The translations under genes were made by a program, and so were the position numbers. The notes below the pieces were generated by a model. That model ran no database searches. It was given only the letters and a program-made list of their open reading frames with translations, and had not been told where the DNA came from. Shown piece by piece: positions 43,864 through 53,240 of a stretch of DNA of 53,752 nt (position 1 is its first letter; the number at the start of each line of letters is the position of its first letter). The stretch is from Oscillatoria sp. HE19RPO. GTDB lineage: Bacteria; Cyanobacteriota; Cyanobacteriia; Cyanobacteriales; Laspinemataceae. The stretch spans positions 1-53,752 of the forward strand of contig NZ_JAMXOT010000099.1 of the NCBI RefSeq assembly GCF_024220515.1, read 5' to 3'.

Positions 43864-46800
43864 ATGGAGATGATTCGGGGTCAATATGAGCCGGTTTTAG
43901 TCACGCTTTCATTAATTATTGCGGCTGTTGCTTCTTACACGGCGTTGGATTTAGCGGGACGGGTTAATCCCAACTCTTCGATGCGATCGCGCTTAATCTG
44001 GAGTGTGGGGGGTGCGGTGGCGATGGGAACCGGCATCTGGTCGATGCATTTTATCGCGATGTTGGCGTTACAGTTGCCGGTCCCCACGGCATACAATATC
44101 CCGCTTACCCTGTTGTCTTGGGTGGATGCGATTGTCGCCTCGGCTTTGGCGATGTTGCTGTACAATCGTCAGCAGTTGAGGGTCGGCCTCCTGGTGGGAG
44201 GGGGGGTGGTCATGGGATTGGCGATCGCATCCATGCATTATCTAGGAATGGCAGCAGTCCAGGTTCCGGCAAGGGTTGAGTACAATCCCTGGGGCGTCAC
44301 CCTGTCTGTGGCAGTCGCCATTTTTGCCTCCACTGCGGCGTTAGGGTTGGCATTTCAGGTTCGCAATTCCCTCAATCCTCATCGGGAATGGGTTAAACTG
44401 GGCAGCGCTGGAATTATGGGAATGGCGATCGCCGGGATGCACTATACCGGAATGTGGGCCACCTGTTTTGAGGCAATTTCCCACCCAGAAGCGATGCAGA
44501 TTCAAGGGGCAGACCCATCCTGGTTAGCGATGCAAATCGGCGTGGGAACGCTGATTTTGCTGATTGGCACCCTAATTACCTCCCTCGTCGATCGCCGCTA
44601 TCAATCCCACCTTTTACGAGAACAGGCCCTCCAGGAAAGTGAAACCCGATTCCGAACTCTGGTGGAAAATATGTCCGTTGGGGTTTTACTTTTAGATAAA
44701 AATGGCACCATTGTATTAAGTAATCCCCTAGCAAGTGACCTGTTAGATGTTCCAGAATCCGAGTTACAAGGGAAAAATGCCTTCGAGTTCAATTGGCAAA
44801 TTCTTTCCCTCGATGGCACCCTTTCGATTCAAGAACAGCATCCCCTTCAGATAGCAGTCGCCCAGGGTCAGCCGGTGCAAAACCAAGTCACAGGAATCTG
44901 TCGGTGGGGGAAAAAAGATACGGTATGGTTGCTGCTGAATATGGACCCGCAACTCGACTCATCGGGCCAGGTGGAACGAGTGGTTTGTACCTTTAGTAAT
45001 ATTAGCGATCGCAAGCAAAGTGAAGATGAAATTCGCCTGCTGTTAGATACCAATCAAGCCATCCGTCATGCACCGGATTTAGAAAATGCCTTAGCCTCTG
45101 TCTTACGCTGCATTTGTATGACCATTAACTGGGATGTAGCAGAGGCTTGGCTTCCCGATGAAAATCAGCAACTCCTCACCTATCGTCCCGGTTGGTATTA
45201 CCCAGAACCCGATGTGGAATCGTTCCGACTGCAACGGGAACCTGTTATCTATCGGTTGGGAGAAGGACTTCCCGGACGGGTTTGGGAGTCTCGGCAACCG
45301 GAATGGATTGAAAATTTGACCGAAGAAACTGACTCTCTCGCCGATGCAGTAATGGCGGTCAAACAGGGATTAAAAGCCAGTTTTGCGGTCCCGATTATCC
45401 GAGGCAATGGGATTTTAGCAGTTTTAACCTTCTTTAAACGCAGAGAAAGTCCCCGAGATGACCGGGCGATCGCCTTAGTGGGGGCGGTTGCCACTCAGTT
45501 AGGTTCCTCCATTGGTCAAAAGGTGGCAGAAGCTGCTTTGAGTGAGAGTGAACGGCGGTTACAATTGGCCTTGGAAGGCAGTGATTTGGGCATCTGGGAT
45601 TGGCAAATTCCCACAGGAAAAACCTATTTTGACCCGCAATGGAAACGGATGCTGGGGTATGAGGTGGAGGAAATTGACAATTACTATCAAATCTGGGAAG
45701 ACTTATTACATCCCGAGGACCGCAAGCCCACGCTGCGGGCGTTACAGGACCATTTAGAGGGGATTCTCCCAGTGTATGAACGGGAATTACGAATGAAATC
45801 AAAGTCTGGGGAGTGGAAATGGATTCTCTCGCGCGGTAAAGTAGTAGAACGAGACCCATCTGGCATCCCCCTACGCATGAGCGGTACCCACAAAGATATT
45901 ACGCCCCGAAAAGTTGCGGAAGCTGCCTTAGATGAGAGTCAAAGGCGGTATCAGACTTTGGCTGAAGCCTCTCCGGTTTGTATTTTTCATACGGATGCCC
46001 AGGGAAATTGTCTTTATGTTAACCAGCGATGGAGTGAGTTGACGGGACTTTCTTTAGAACTGGCGATCGGCAAAAGTTGGATTGCCAATCTCCATCCCGA
46101 TGATTTCAAGCGGGTGCAATCGGAGTGGTTTTTAGCGGCTGAAACTCGGGTTCCGTTTAAGTCAGAATATCGGTTTGTCCGTCCTGATGGGATTGTGGTA
46201 TGGGCGATCGGTCAGGCGATCGCTGAAATCGGCGAGGATGGCTTAGTCAAGGGCTATCTGGGCACCATTACCGATATCAGCGAACGCAAACGGGCAGAAA
46301 TTGCCTTACAGCAGCAGCTAAAACGGGAACGCCTGGTCAGTTCGATTCAGGAACGGATTCGCTCCTCTCTTGACTTAGAGGAAGTCCTGGAAACCGCAGT
46401 GAATGAAGTTCGGAAATTTTTAGCCACGGACCGCATTTTAATTTACCGTTTTAACCCGGACTGGAGTGGGGTAATTGCGGTTGAATCCGTGGGTTCTGAC
46501 TGGATGTCTGTTAAAGGGATTGAAATCGAAGACCGCTGTTTCATTGAAACCCATATTCCCCTGTACGCCCAAGGTCGAATTCGGACGATTGATAATATTC
46601 ACAAGGCTGGACTGTCGGAATGCCATGTGCAACTTCTCAGTCAATTTGCAGTTCAAGCGAATCTGGTGGTTCCTCTGCGACAAGGGGAACAATTATGGGG
46701 ATTGCTGATTGCTCATCACTGTAGTGGAGAACGACAATGGCATGAATCGGAAATTGAATCTCTGCGGCAGCTTTCTGTGCAATTGTCCATCGCCATTCAA

Positions 46801-49353
46801 CAATGTACCCTGTTTGAGCAAGCTAAAATTGAACTGCTGGAACGCAAACGGGCGGAAGATGCCCTGCGCGAAAGTGAGGAACGGTTCAAATTAGCCGTAT
46901 CTGGGACGAATGATGGGATTTGGGATTGGGATTTACAAAATGACCAGATTTATTACTCCCCGGTCTGGATGCAAATTTTAGGGTATGAGGAAGGGGAATT
47001 ACCCTATCGGGTTAGCACTTGGTTTAATAAGGTGCACCCGGATGATTTGTCGGTGGCGATGCAAACCCTGCAAGATCATGTGCAAGGGCAAAATCCACTT
47101 TACTATTATCATACCCACCGCATGGAACGGAAAGATAAAAGTTGGATTTGGGTGGAAGTCAAGGGCAAATGTATCCGAAATGAGCAGGGGGAAGCGTACC
47201 GACTCACGGGAACTTTGACGGATATTACGGAACGGAAAAAAGCGGAAGAAGCTTTACAGGAAAGTGTCCAACGCGAACGAGCCCTGTCCCAAGTGATTCA
47301 ACGAATGCGCGAGACGCTGGATTTGGAAACGATTTTTTCGGCAACCACCCGGGAATTGCGCCAGGTGCTCAAGTGCGATCGCGTGTTGGTTCACCATTTT
47401 CATGACGACTGGCGAGGTGAGGTGGTGGCCGAATCCACGGGTCCCGAATGGATTTCTTTAATGGATAACATCCAGGATTTACCCGAAACGGCGGTGAACC
47501 TAACCGGGGGCGACTCTGATTTGCTAGGGGACAAAGAGGTTGGACTGGAAGATTGCTATATGCAATCCGCCCGGACTGAAGACTGGAATTTAGGCTTGAC
47601 TTATTTGGCGGTAGAAGATGTTTACAAGGCGGGATTTGATGAGTCTTACCTCACTATCCTAGAGCAGTTTCAAGCCAAAGCCTATATTATTGTTCCGATT
47701 TTTTCTGGGAATAAACTCTGGGGATTATTAGCCAGCTATCAAAATAGCGGCCCTCGCCATTGGAAGGAAGCAGAAATTAAAGTGGTGGTTCAAATTGGCA
47801 ATCAGTTGGGAGTCGCCCTCCAGCAAGCGGAGTTACTGGAAAAAACTCAGCGACAATCCCACGCCCTCCAAAAAGCCGCCCTTGCTGCGGATGCGGCCAA
47901 CCGTGCCAAAAGTGAGTTTCTCGCCAATATGAGCCATGAACTGCGTACTCCCCTGAATGCGATTTTGGGGTTTACTCAAATCCTGGCCCGGGATTCCTCC
48001 CTGAAGCCTGAAAATCATGAGCATTTAAAAATTATTAATCGGGCAGGGGGTCATTTGTTGGCTTTGATTAATGATGTGTTGGAAATGTCTAAAATTGAAG
48101 CCGGGAGAATGAGTTTTAATCCGGTCAATTTTGATTTGATTAATTTGCTGAAATCTTTAAATGATATGTTTCAGCTTAAGGCGGATTCTAAGCAACTCGA
48201 TATTATTTTTGAAGGGTGCGATACCCTGCCTCAGTTTGTGAAAACTGATGAGAGTAAATTGCGCCAGGTCCTAATTAATATTGTGGGGAATGCCATTAAA
48301 TTTACGGAAACAGGGCGCGTTATCCTCCGGATTGAAGTGAAAGATGCCCCGCTAGGGGGGAATCCTGGGGAGGGGGATTTTGCGGACTCCGGTAATCGGG
48401 GTCAGTTCTTATATTTTGAAATTGAGGATACGGGTCCCGGTATTGCCCCGGAGGAGATGGGGAAATTGTTTGAACCCTTTGGACAAACAGAAACAGGCCG
48501 GAAATCTCAGCAAGGGACGGGTCTGGGTTTACCAATTAGCCGAAAGTTCGTACAATTAATGGGAGGAGATATTCAGGTCACCAGCACCGTGGGGCAAGGA
48601 ACGGTGTTTGCCTTTGCCGTGGCGATCGCACCAAGTAGCGAGGGAGAGGTTCAAACTCGCCAAACCAAGCGTCGTGCCGTGGCGATCGCCCCCCAAGCTA
48701 AGGCCAACGAATCTCGCATCTTAGTCGTAGATGATGCCTTTGAAAGTCGTCTATTGTTGAAGACAATTTTGAAATCCATCGGATTTCAGGTGCAAGAGGC
48801 GGAGAATGGCCAAGAGGCGATCGCGGTTTATCACAGTTGGAAACCTCACTTAATTTTAATGGATATGCAAATGCCCGTCATGGATGGTTATGAAGCCACC
48901 CGACATATTAAAAGTACCGCTCAGGGTCAAAAAACGACCATTGTCGCTTTAACGGCCAGTGCTTTTGAGGAAGAAAGAAAAATGATTTTAGATGCCGGTT
49001 GCGATGACTTCATTCGCAAGCCGTTTCAAGAAGAACTTTTGCTGGAAACCATCGGCAAATATCTGAAGATTGACTATATTTTTGAAGACCTCTACTCAGA
49101 CGACCTGAACCTCCCCCAGCCAGATAGTCCTAAACCCCAGTATTCCCTCTCCCCGGAGGCTTTAAAAATTATGCCTGAAAGTTGGATTCATCAGCTTTCT
49201 GATGCCGCCATGCAATGCAGCGATGATTTGATTTTAAACTTACTCGAAGAGATTCCCCCGGATCTGGCCCCCTTATCCAAAGCCTTAGCGGAGTTAGCCC
49301 ATAACTATCAGTTTGATCTCATTGAAGAATTGACTCAACAGGAGGGCCAATGA
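43864..49353 (+). CDS. MHYT sensor hybrid kinase with a probable DXCF cyanobacteriochrome GAF
   Basis: 1829 residues. The first ~240 residues are a membrane MHYT domain with three SMHF/SMHY/GMHY motifs (near 60, 123 and 192), a proposed metal/gas sensor. Then PAS (about 259-385), GAF (409-555), PAS (560-680), PAS (695-809), GAF (826-985), PAS (1002-1122) and GAF (1142-1325). The transmitter has H1358 and HATPase (about 1460-1585); a REC (D1667) and the shared C-terminal domain finish it. The second GAF has DRCF (C892) and SECH (C920-H921), 28 residues apart, the pattern of DXCF cyanobacteriochromes that bind a bilin. The third GAF has Y where that cysteine would be. AGGG precedes the ATG. It overlaps the c-di-GMP gene by ATGA. 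Confidence 0.9.
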   Translation: MEMIRGQYEPVLVTLSLIIAAVASYTALDLAGRVNPNSSMRSRLIWSVGGAVAMGTGIWSMHFIAMLALQLPVPTAYNIPLTLLSWVDAIVASALAMLLYNRQQLRVGLLVGGGVVMGLAIASMHYLGMAAVQVPARVEYNPWGVTLSVAVAIFASTAALGLAFQVRNSLNPHREWVKLGSAGIMGMAIAGMHYTGMWATCFEAISHPEAMQIQGADPSWLAMQIGVGTLILLIGTLITSLVDRRYQSHLLREQALQESETRFRTLVENMSVGVLLLDKNGTIVLSNPLASDLLDVPESELQGKNAFEFNWQILSLDGTLSIQEQHPLQIAVAQGQPVQNQVTGICRWGKKDTVWLLLNMDPQLDSSGQVERVVCTFSNISDRKQSEDEIRLLLDTNQAIRHAPDLENALASVLRCICMTINWDVAEAWLPDENQQLLTYRPGWYYPEPDVESFRLQREPVIYRLGEGLPGRVWESRQPEWIENLTEETDSLADAVMAVKQGLKASFAVPIIRGNGILAVLTFFKRRESPRDDRAIALVGAVATQLGSSIGQKVAEAALSESERRLQLALEGSDLGIWDWQIPTGKTYFDPQWKRMLGYEVEEIDNYYQIWEDLLHPEDRKPTLRALQDHLEGILPVYERELRMKSKSGEWKWILSRGKVVERDPSGIPLRMSGTHKDITPRKVAEAALDESQRRYQTLAEASPVCIFHTDAQGNCLYVNQRWSELTGLSLELAIGKSWIANLHPDDFKRVQSEWFLAAETRVPFKSEYRFVRPDGIVVWAIGQAIAEIGEDGLVKGYLGTITDISERKRAEIALQQQLKRERLVSSIQERIRSSLDLEEVLETAVNEVRKFLATDRILIYRFNPDWSGVIAVESVGSDWMSVKGIEIEDRCFIETHIPLYAQGRIRTIDNIHKAGLSECHVQLLSQFAVQANLVVPLRQGEQLWGLLIAHHCSGERQWHESEIESLRQLSVQLSIAIQQCTLFEQAKIELLERKRAEDALRESEERFKLAVSGTNDGIWDWDLQNDQIYYSPVWMQILGYEEGELPYRVSTWFNKVHPDDLSVAMQTLQDHVQGQNPLYYYHTHRMERKDKSWIWVEVKGKCIRNEQGEAYRLTGTLTDITERKKAEEALQESVQRERALSQVIQRMRETLDLETIFSATTRELRQVLKCDRVLVHHFHDDWRGEVVAESTGPEWISLMDNIQDLPETAVNLTGGDSDLLGDKEVGLEDCYMQSARTEDWNLGLTYLAVEDVYKAGFDESYLTILEQFQAKAYIIVPIFSGNKLWGLLASYQNSGPRHWKEAEIKVVVQIGNQLGVALQQAELLEKTQRQSHALQKAALAADAANRAKSEFLANMSHELRTPLNAILGFTQILARDSSLKPENHEHLKIINRAGGHLLALINDVLEMSKIEAGRMSFNPVNFDLINLLKSLNDMFQLKADSKQLDIIFEGCDTLPQFVKTDESKLRQVLINIVGNAIKFTETGRVILRIEVKDAPLGGNPGEGDFADSGNRGQFLYFEIEDTGPGIAPEEMGKLFEPFGQTETGRKSQQGTGLGLPISRKFVQLMGGDIQVTSTVGQGTVFAFAVAIAPSSEGEVQTRQTKRRAVAIAPQAKANESRILVVDDAFESRLLLKTILKSIGFQVQEAENGQEAIAVYHSWKPHLILMDMQMPVMDGYEATRHIKSTAQGQKTTIVALTASAFEEERKMILDAGCDDFIRKPFQEELLLETIGKYLKIDYIFEDLYSDDLNLPQPDSPKPQYSLSPEALKIMPESWIHQLSDAAMQCSDDLILNLLEEIPPDLAPLSKALAELAHNYQFDLIEELTQQEGQ

Positions 49354-51185
49354 ACTCCGAATCTGTTCAAATACTCCAAAAAGATATTCTAATCGTGGAT
49401 GATACTCAAGATAATCTCCGCTATCTGGCCACGATTTTAACCGAGGAAGGCTATAAAGTTCGCAAAGCCTTAAATGGTCAAATGGCCCTCAAAGCCTGTC
49501 GCATTGTTGTCCCGGACTTGATTTTACTGGATATCATGATGCCGGATATGAGCGGGTATCAAGTTTGCGAAATTTTAAAGACAAATGAGGCCACTCGTGA
49601 AGTTCCGGTCATTTTTTTGAGTGCCTTAGATGATGCTTTTGATAAAGTCAAAGCCTTTAACGTCGGCGGGATTGATTATATTAGTAAGCCCTTTCAATTG
49701 GAAGAGGTTTTAGCTCGCATTCAAACTCAACTTTTGCGACGGGATGCTGAATTAAAAATTCAGCAACTCAATGCCGAACTGGAAACTCGGGTTCAAGAAC
49801 GAACCCTTCAGTTAGAACAGTCTAATCAAGAGCTAGTCCAGGAAATCAAGGAACGGAAGCAACTCCAAGAACGGTTACTCCATTTAGCCCTTCATGACCC
49901 CTTGACAAATTTACCCAATCGTGCTTTATTTATGGAACGATTGGACCAGGCGATCGCCTTCCGGAAAGCCAACCCCCAGTATCAGTTTGCCGTCCTGTTT
50001 TTAGACTGCGATCGCTTTAAAGTCGTCAACGATTCTCTCGGTCATCTCGTCGGAGATGAACTCCTGATTGCCATTGCCAAACGCCTCCAATCCGCCCTCC
50101 GAGAAGAAGATACCTTAGCCCGGTTAGGGGGCGATGAATTTGCAGTCCTCGTCGAAGAACTCCCCACCCTCGACCGCGCACAAACCATCGCCGATCGCAT
50201 CTTAAACTCTTTAACCGAACCCTTTCAACTCTCCCGCTATGAAGTCTTTATTAATGCCAGTATCGGCATTACCCTCGGCAGTTTCTACCACGAAAAACCC
50301 GAATATCTCCTCCGGGATGCGGACACCGCCATGTACCATGCCAAAGCCCTAGGCAAAGGCCAATATTACCTCTTCGATCCGGCCATGCATGATGAGGCAT
50401 TAAACCGTCTCCAGCTTGAAAATGACTTGCGACGGGCCGTAGAACGACAAGAGTTTAAAGTTTATTATCAGCCGATTATTTCCCTGACTAGCGGCAAAAT
50501 TTACGGCTTTGAAGCCCTGGTGCGCTGGCAACATCCCACCCGAGGATTTATCTCTCCCATCGATTTTATCCCCATCGCTGAAGAAACAGGTTTAATCGCC
50601 AGTATTGACCTGTGGGTATTACAGGAATCCGTTCGACAACTCCAAGCGTGGCAACATCAAAACCTGATTAATGACACGGTAACTTGTAGTGTCAATTTAT
50701 CAGCGCGGCATTTTCTGCAATTTTCATTTATCCAGCATCTGCGGGAACTCCTGGAGTCCACCCAAATCAATCCTCAAATGATTAAACTGGAAATTACCGA
50801 AAGTGCGATCGCCAATCAAAACCAAGCCACCCTGGACATTCTCCACCAAATTCGCGACTGCCAGATAGAATTAAGCATTGATGACTTTGGCACCGGCTAT
50901 TCTTCCTTAAGTTACCTCGAAGAATTTCCCGTCAATGTCCTCAAAATTGACCGTTCCTTTATCAATCGCATCGATGGCAAGGAACATCAGTGCGGATTAG
51001 TTCCCGGTATTATCGGAATTGCTCACACAATGGGGATGATTGCGATCGCCGAAGGGGTGGAAACTCCCCTCCAATTAGAAAAACTCCGAGGATTAGGCTG
51101 TGATTTCGCCCAGGGATACCTCTTTTCTAAACCCTTAGATCCAGAGGCGATCGGCGAATTGTTAGCCCGTTCTCCCCAGTGGTAA
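49350..51185 (+). CDS. REC-GGDEF-EAL c-di-GMP enzyme
   Basis: 611 residues, cytoplasmic. REC (about 11-130) has D61 in LILLDIMMPD and ISKPF. A coiled coil (about 135-175) leads to a GGDEF domain with intact GGDEF (260-264) and REED five residues before it, matching the inhibitory I-site RxxD. An EAL domain follows with FEALVRW (388-390), the SIDDFGTGYSSL motif and EGVET, so both synthase and phosphodiesterase look competent. Net activity is probably set by phosphorylation of the REC by the upstream hybrid kinase. The ATG overlaps the upstream stop (49350-49353), preceded by GGAGGG. Confidence 0.95.
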   Translation: MNSESVQILQKDILIVDDTQDNLRYLATILTEEGYKVRKALNGQMALKACRIVVPDLILLDIMMPDMSGYQVCEILKTNEATREVPVIFLSALDDAFDKVKAFNVGGIDYISKPFQLEEVLARIQTQLLRRDAELKIQQLNAELETRVQERTLQLEQSNQELVQEIKERKQLQERLLHLALHDPLTNLPNRALFMERLDQAIAFRKANPQYQFAVLFLDCDRFKVVNDSLGHLVGDELLIAIAKRLQSALREEDTLARLGGDEFAVLVEELPTLDRAQTIADRILNSLTEPFQLSRYEVFINASIGITLGSFYHEKPEYLLRDADTAMYHAKALGKGQYYLFDPAMHDEALNRLQLENDLRRAVERQEFKVYYQPIISLTSGKIYGFEALVRWQHPTRGFISPIDFIPIAEETGLIASIDLWVLQESVRQLQAWQHQNLINDTVTCSVNLSARHFLQFSFIQHLRELLESTQINPQMIKLEITESAIANQNQATLDILHQIRDCQIELSIDDFGTGYSSLSYLEEFPVNVLKIDRSFINRIDGKEHQCGLVPGIIGIAHTMGMIAIAEGVETPLQLEKLRGLGCDFAQGYLFSKPLDPEAIGELLARSPQW

Positions 51186-51232
51186 CCCTCAATTAGGACT
51201 TGCTACAGCACCTGTTGCAACAACAAGCGGGG

Positions 51233-51286
51233 GATTTATCCCCCGCTTGTAGGGGCGCTTCGCGAAGCGCCCCTACAGTCCGCCAA
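51233..51286. terminator. Two adjoining hairpins between convergent genes
   Basis: A 13-bp stem (51233-51245 with 51248-51260) directly precedes a perfect 28-bp palindrome (51259-51286) with arms GTAGGGGCGCTTCG and CGAAGCGCCCCTAC. It lies between convergent stop codons (51185 and 51291), so it may be a bidirectional terminator, though no T-run is present. The GTAGGGGCG stem is also found in both TIR elements. Confidence 0.55.
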
Positions 51287-51290
51287 TCGT

Positions 51291-51851
51291 TTAAACCCCT
51301 ATAGGTTGTTGCAACTGCTGTAACTGCTCTAATAAGCGGCTCACTTGAGCATTGGGTTCTAAAAATGAAAACAGATGCTTAAACCGTAACTTGCCCTCTA
51401 TATCCAGTAAATACTGGGCCGGTAACGGTGCACCCAAAGCTTGTCCTGTCCCATACGCCCGAAACACTAAACAACTTGGGTCGCACAACACCGGCATTTT
51501 TAATCCCAAATCCCGGATGACAATTTGAGATTGACGTTCATCGGTACTGGTAATTAATAACACTTCCGCACCGGCTTCTACAAACTGCTCATACGCCGTA
51601 TTCATGGCCTTAATGTGAGGAAAACAGAGGGGACAATATTGTTTTTCCGTAAAAATCCGAGTAAAATAGAGAATGACAGGTTGTTTTTCGCGGTATTCAG
51701 AAAGGCGAATCGAACCCTCCCCATTGACATGAGGAAGTTGAAAGTCAGGGGGGCAAACTTCCGGGTAGAGTTTATTGAGGGCAGGAACCGGCAGAAAATT
51801 ATTGAAAAAGCGTTGATTGAGTAATCCTCTAAAATCCGTAGATGTCAACAT
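51291..51851 (-). CDS. Peroxiredoxin-like (AhpC/TSA) protein
   Basis: 186 residues, a redoxin fold. FTEKQYCPLCFPHIKAMN shows a CPLC motif, in place of the usual thioredoxin-like or single peroxidatic Cys, followed by EVLLITSTDERQSQIVIRDLG and LDIEGKLRFKHLFSF. It likely reduces peroxide or acts as a thiol-disulfide protein; which is not resolvable. The neighbouring gene is a typical 2-Cys peroxiredoxin on the same strand, 170 bp upstream. Confidence 0.8.
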   Translation of the reverse strand: MLTSTDFRGLLNQRFFNNFLPVPALNKLYPEVCPPDFQLPHVNGEGSIRLSEYREKQPVILYFTRIFTEKQYCPLCFPHIKAMNTAYEQFVEAGAEVLLITSTDERQSQIVIRDLGLKMPVLCDPSCLVFRAYGTGQALGAPLPAQYLLDIEGKLRFKHLFSFLEPNAQVSRLLEQLQQLQQPIGV

Positions 51852-52022
51852 GGTTTAAACCTCTTGAGCCAATTCATTAAAAAAATTATGCCTAAATTTT
51901 AAACCCAACTCAATCCCTGCTGAAGTCGCTTGGGGAAAGAGTTGGGTTTCAAAGGGTTGAAAGGCGATCGCCGATCAAGTTTCCATCGCGATCGCCTCCG
52001 ATGCCAATCCCACCAATGGGAA

Positions 52023-52619
52023 TTAGATAGCGGCAAAGAATTCTTTAGACTTCTTGGGATCCGGGTTCATCGTCTTCGCACCGGGTTGCCAACCTGCCGG
52101 ACAAACTTCATCGGGGTGAGTTTGAACGTGCTGAATCGCTTGCAGAATCCGCAGGGTTTCTTCGACATTACGGCCAAATGCCAGGTTATTGATAGTGGCG
52201 TGCTGGATCACACCGTCTTTGTCGATGATAAATAGTCCACGCAGAGCAATTCCCGCTTCAGGATCGAGGACATTGTAAGCGGAACTAATTTCCTTCTTGA
52301 TATCGGAAACCAGAGGATAGTTCAAGTCGCCGAGACCCCCAGACTTGCGATCGGTTTGGATCCAAGCCAGGTGAGAGAATTCACTGTCAACCGACACACC
52401 CAGCACTTCGGTGTTCAGTTGGCTGAATTTTCCATGACTGTCGCTAAACGCAGTAATTTCCGTCGGACAGACAAAGGTAAAGTCTAAGGGATAGAAGAAC
52501 AACACCACATATTTACCCCGGTAGTCGGAGAGTTTGATGGTTTTGAACTCTTGATCCACAACGGCAGTGGCAGTGAAGTCGGGGGCCTGTTGGCCGACGC
52601 GGATACATCCTTCGGTCAT
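52023..52619 (-). CDS. Typical 2-Cys peroxiredoxin
   Basis: 198 residues from the second ATG ([15 protein letters not shown]), 5 residues inside a longer frame; GGAG lies 9 nt before it and homologues start there. It reduces hydrogen peroxide and organic peroxides, recycled by thioredoxin. DFTFVCPTE holds the peroxidatic Cys (C51) and EVCPAGW the resolving Cys (C173). GGLG is present but the C-terminal YF motif of sensitive peroxiredoxins reads EFF, so sensitivity to overoxidation may differ. No operon partner; the next minus gene is another peroxiredoxin-like protein. Confidence 0.96.
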   Translation of the reverse strand: MTEGCIRVGQQAPDFTATAVVDQEFKTIKLSDYRGKYVVLFFYPLDFTFVCPTEITAFSDSHGKFSQLNTEVLGVSVDSEFSHLAWIQTDRKSGGLGDLNYPLVSDIKKEISSAYNVLDPEAGIALRGLFIIDKDGVIQHATINNLAFGRNVEETLRILQAIQHVQTHPDEVCPAGWQPGAKTMNPDPKKSKEFFAAI

Positions 52620-52793
52620 TGTTTGATTCTCCATGTTATGAGGGTTAACTGGCGCGAACCTGCTGTGGCGTAGGCTTGGAAAGCACGCTCACGGCGATTA
52701 ACGCACCGGATTCTTTACGAACCGTTACAAGAATATCATAATCATAACGATTTTGAGTAGGGGGAGATGGGGGAGATGGGGAGGATTGCTCAT

Positions 52794-53049
52794 GTTCGTA
52801 GTAACGACTTCAGTCGTTATCCGCGTGCAGAAGGCGATCGCCTTCTTCACGCCCCATATCAGCCTCCACCTCAAGTTACCAATCCGGCAAGGGGTTGACT
52901 CTGGGTTCTTCTGTCCTGTTCGTAGTAACGACTTCAGTCGTTATCCGCGTGCAGAAGGCGATCGCCTTCTTCACGCCTTACCCTGGGATTGCTCCTGTTA
53001 TGGCTGATGCCATAACAGGAGAGCAACGACTGAAGTCGTTACTACGAAC
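52794..53049. repeat. Repeat cluster: 25-bp repeats, 60-bp duplication and hairpin
   Basis: 25-bp core copies at 52794-52818, 52918-52942 and (inverted) 53025-53049. A 60-bp segment starting at the core is duplicated exactly (52794-52853 and 52918-52977); each copy has a perfect palindrome AGAAGGCGATCGCCTTCT around a HIP1-like centre. At 52992-53021 CTCCTGTTATGGC pairs with its complement over a 4-nt loop. No gene is present in this area. Confidence 0.92.
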
Positions 53050-53115
53050 CTGAAGAAATAGCTTGGGTTTACCCTGGGATTGCTTGTGTTATGGCTGATG
53101 TCATAACAGGAGGGC

Positions 53116-53236
53116 AACGATTGAAGTCGTTACTACGAACGGGAAGAAACGACTGAAGTTGTTACTAAGAACGGGAAGAAACGACTGAAGTCGTTACTAA
53201 GAACGGGAAGAAACGACTGAAGTCGTTACTACGAAC
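53116..53236. repeat. Four core copies at 32-bp period
   Basis: Inverted core copies start at 53116, 53148, 53180 and 53212, with small changes (TTGAAG, AGTTGTT, CTAAGAAC). The spacer is GGGAAGA. The period differs from the other arrays (35 and 36 bp) while the core stays. Confidence 0.92.
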
Positions 53237-53240
53237 GGGA

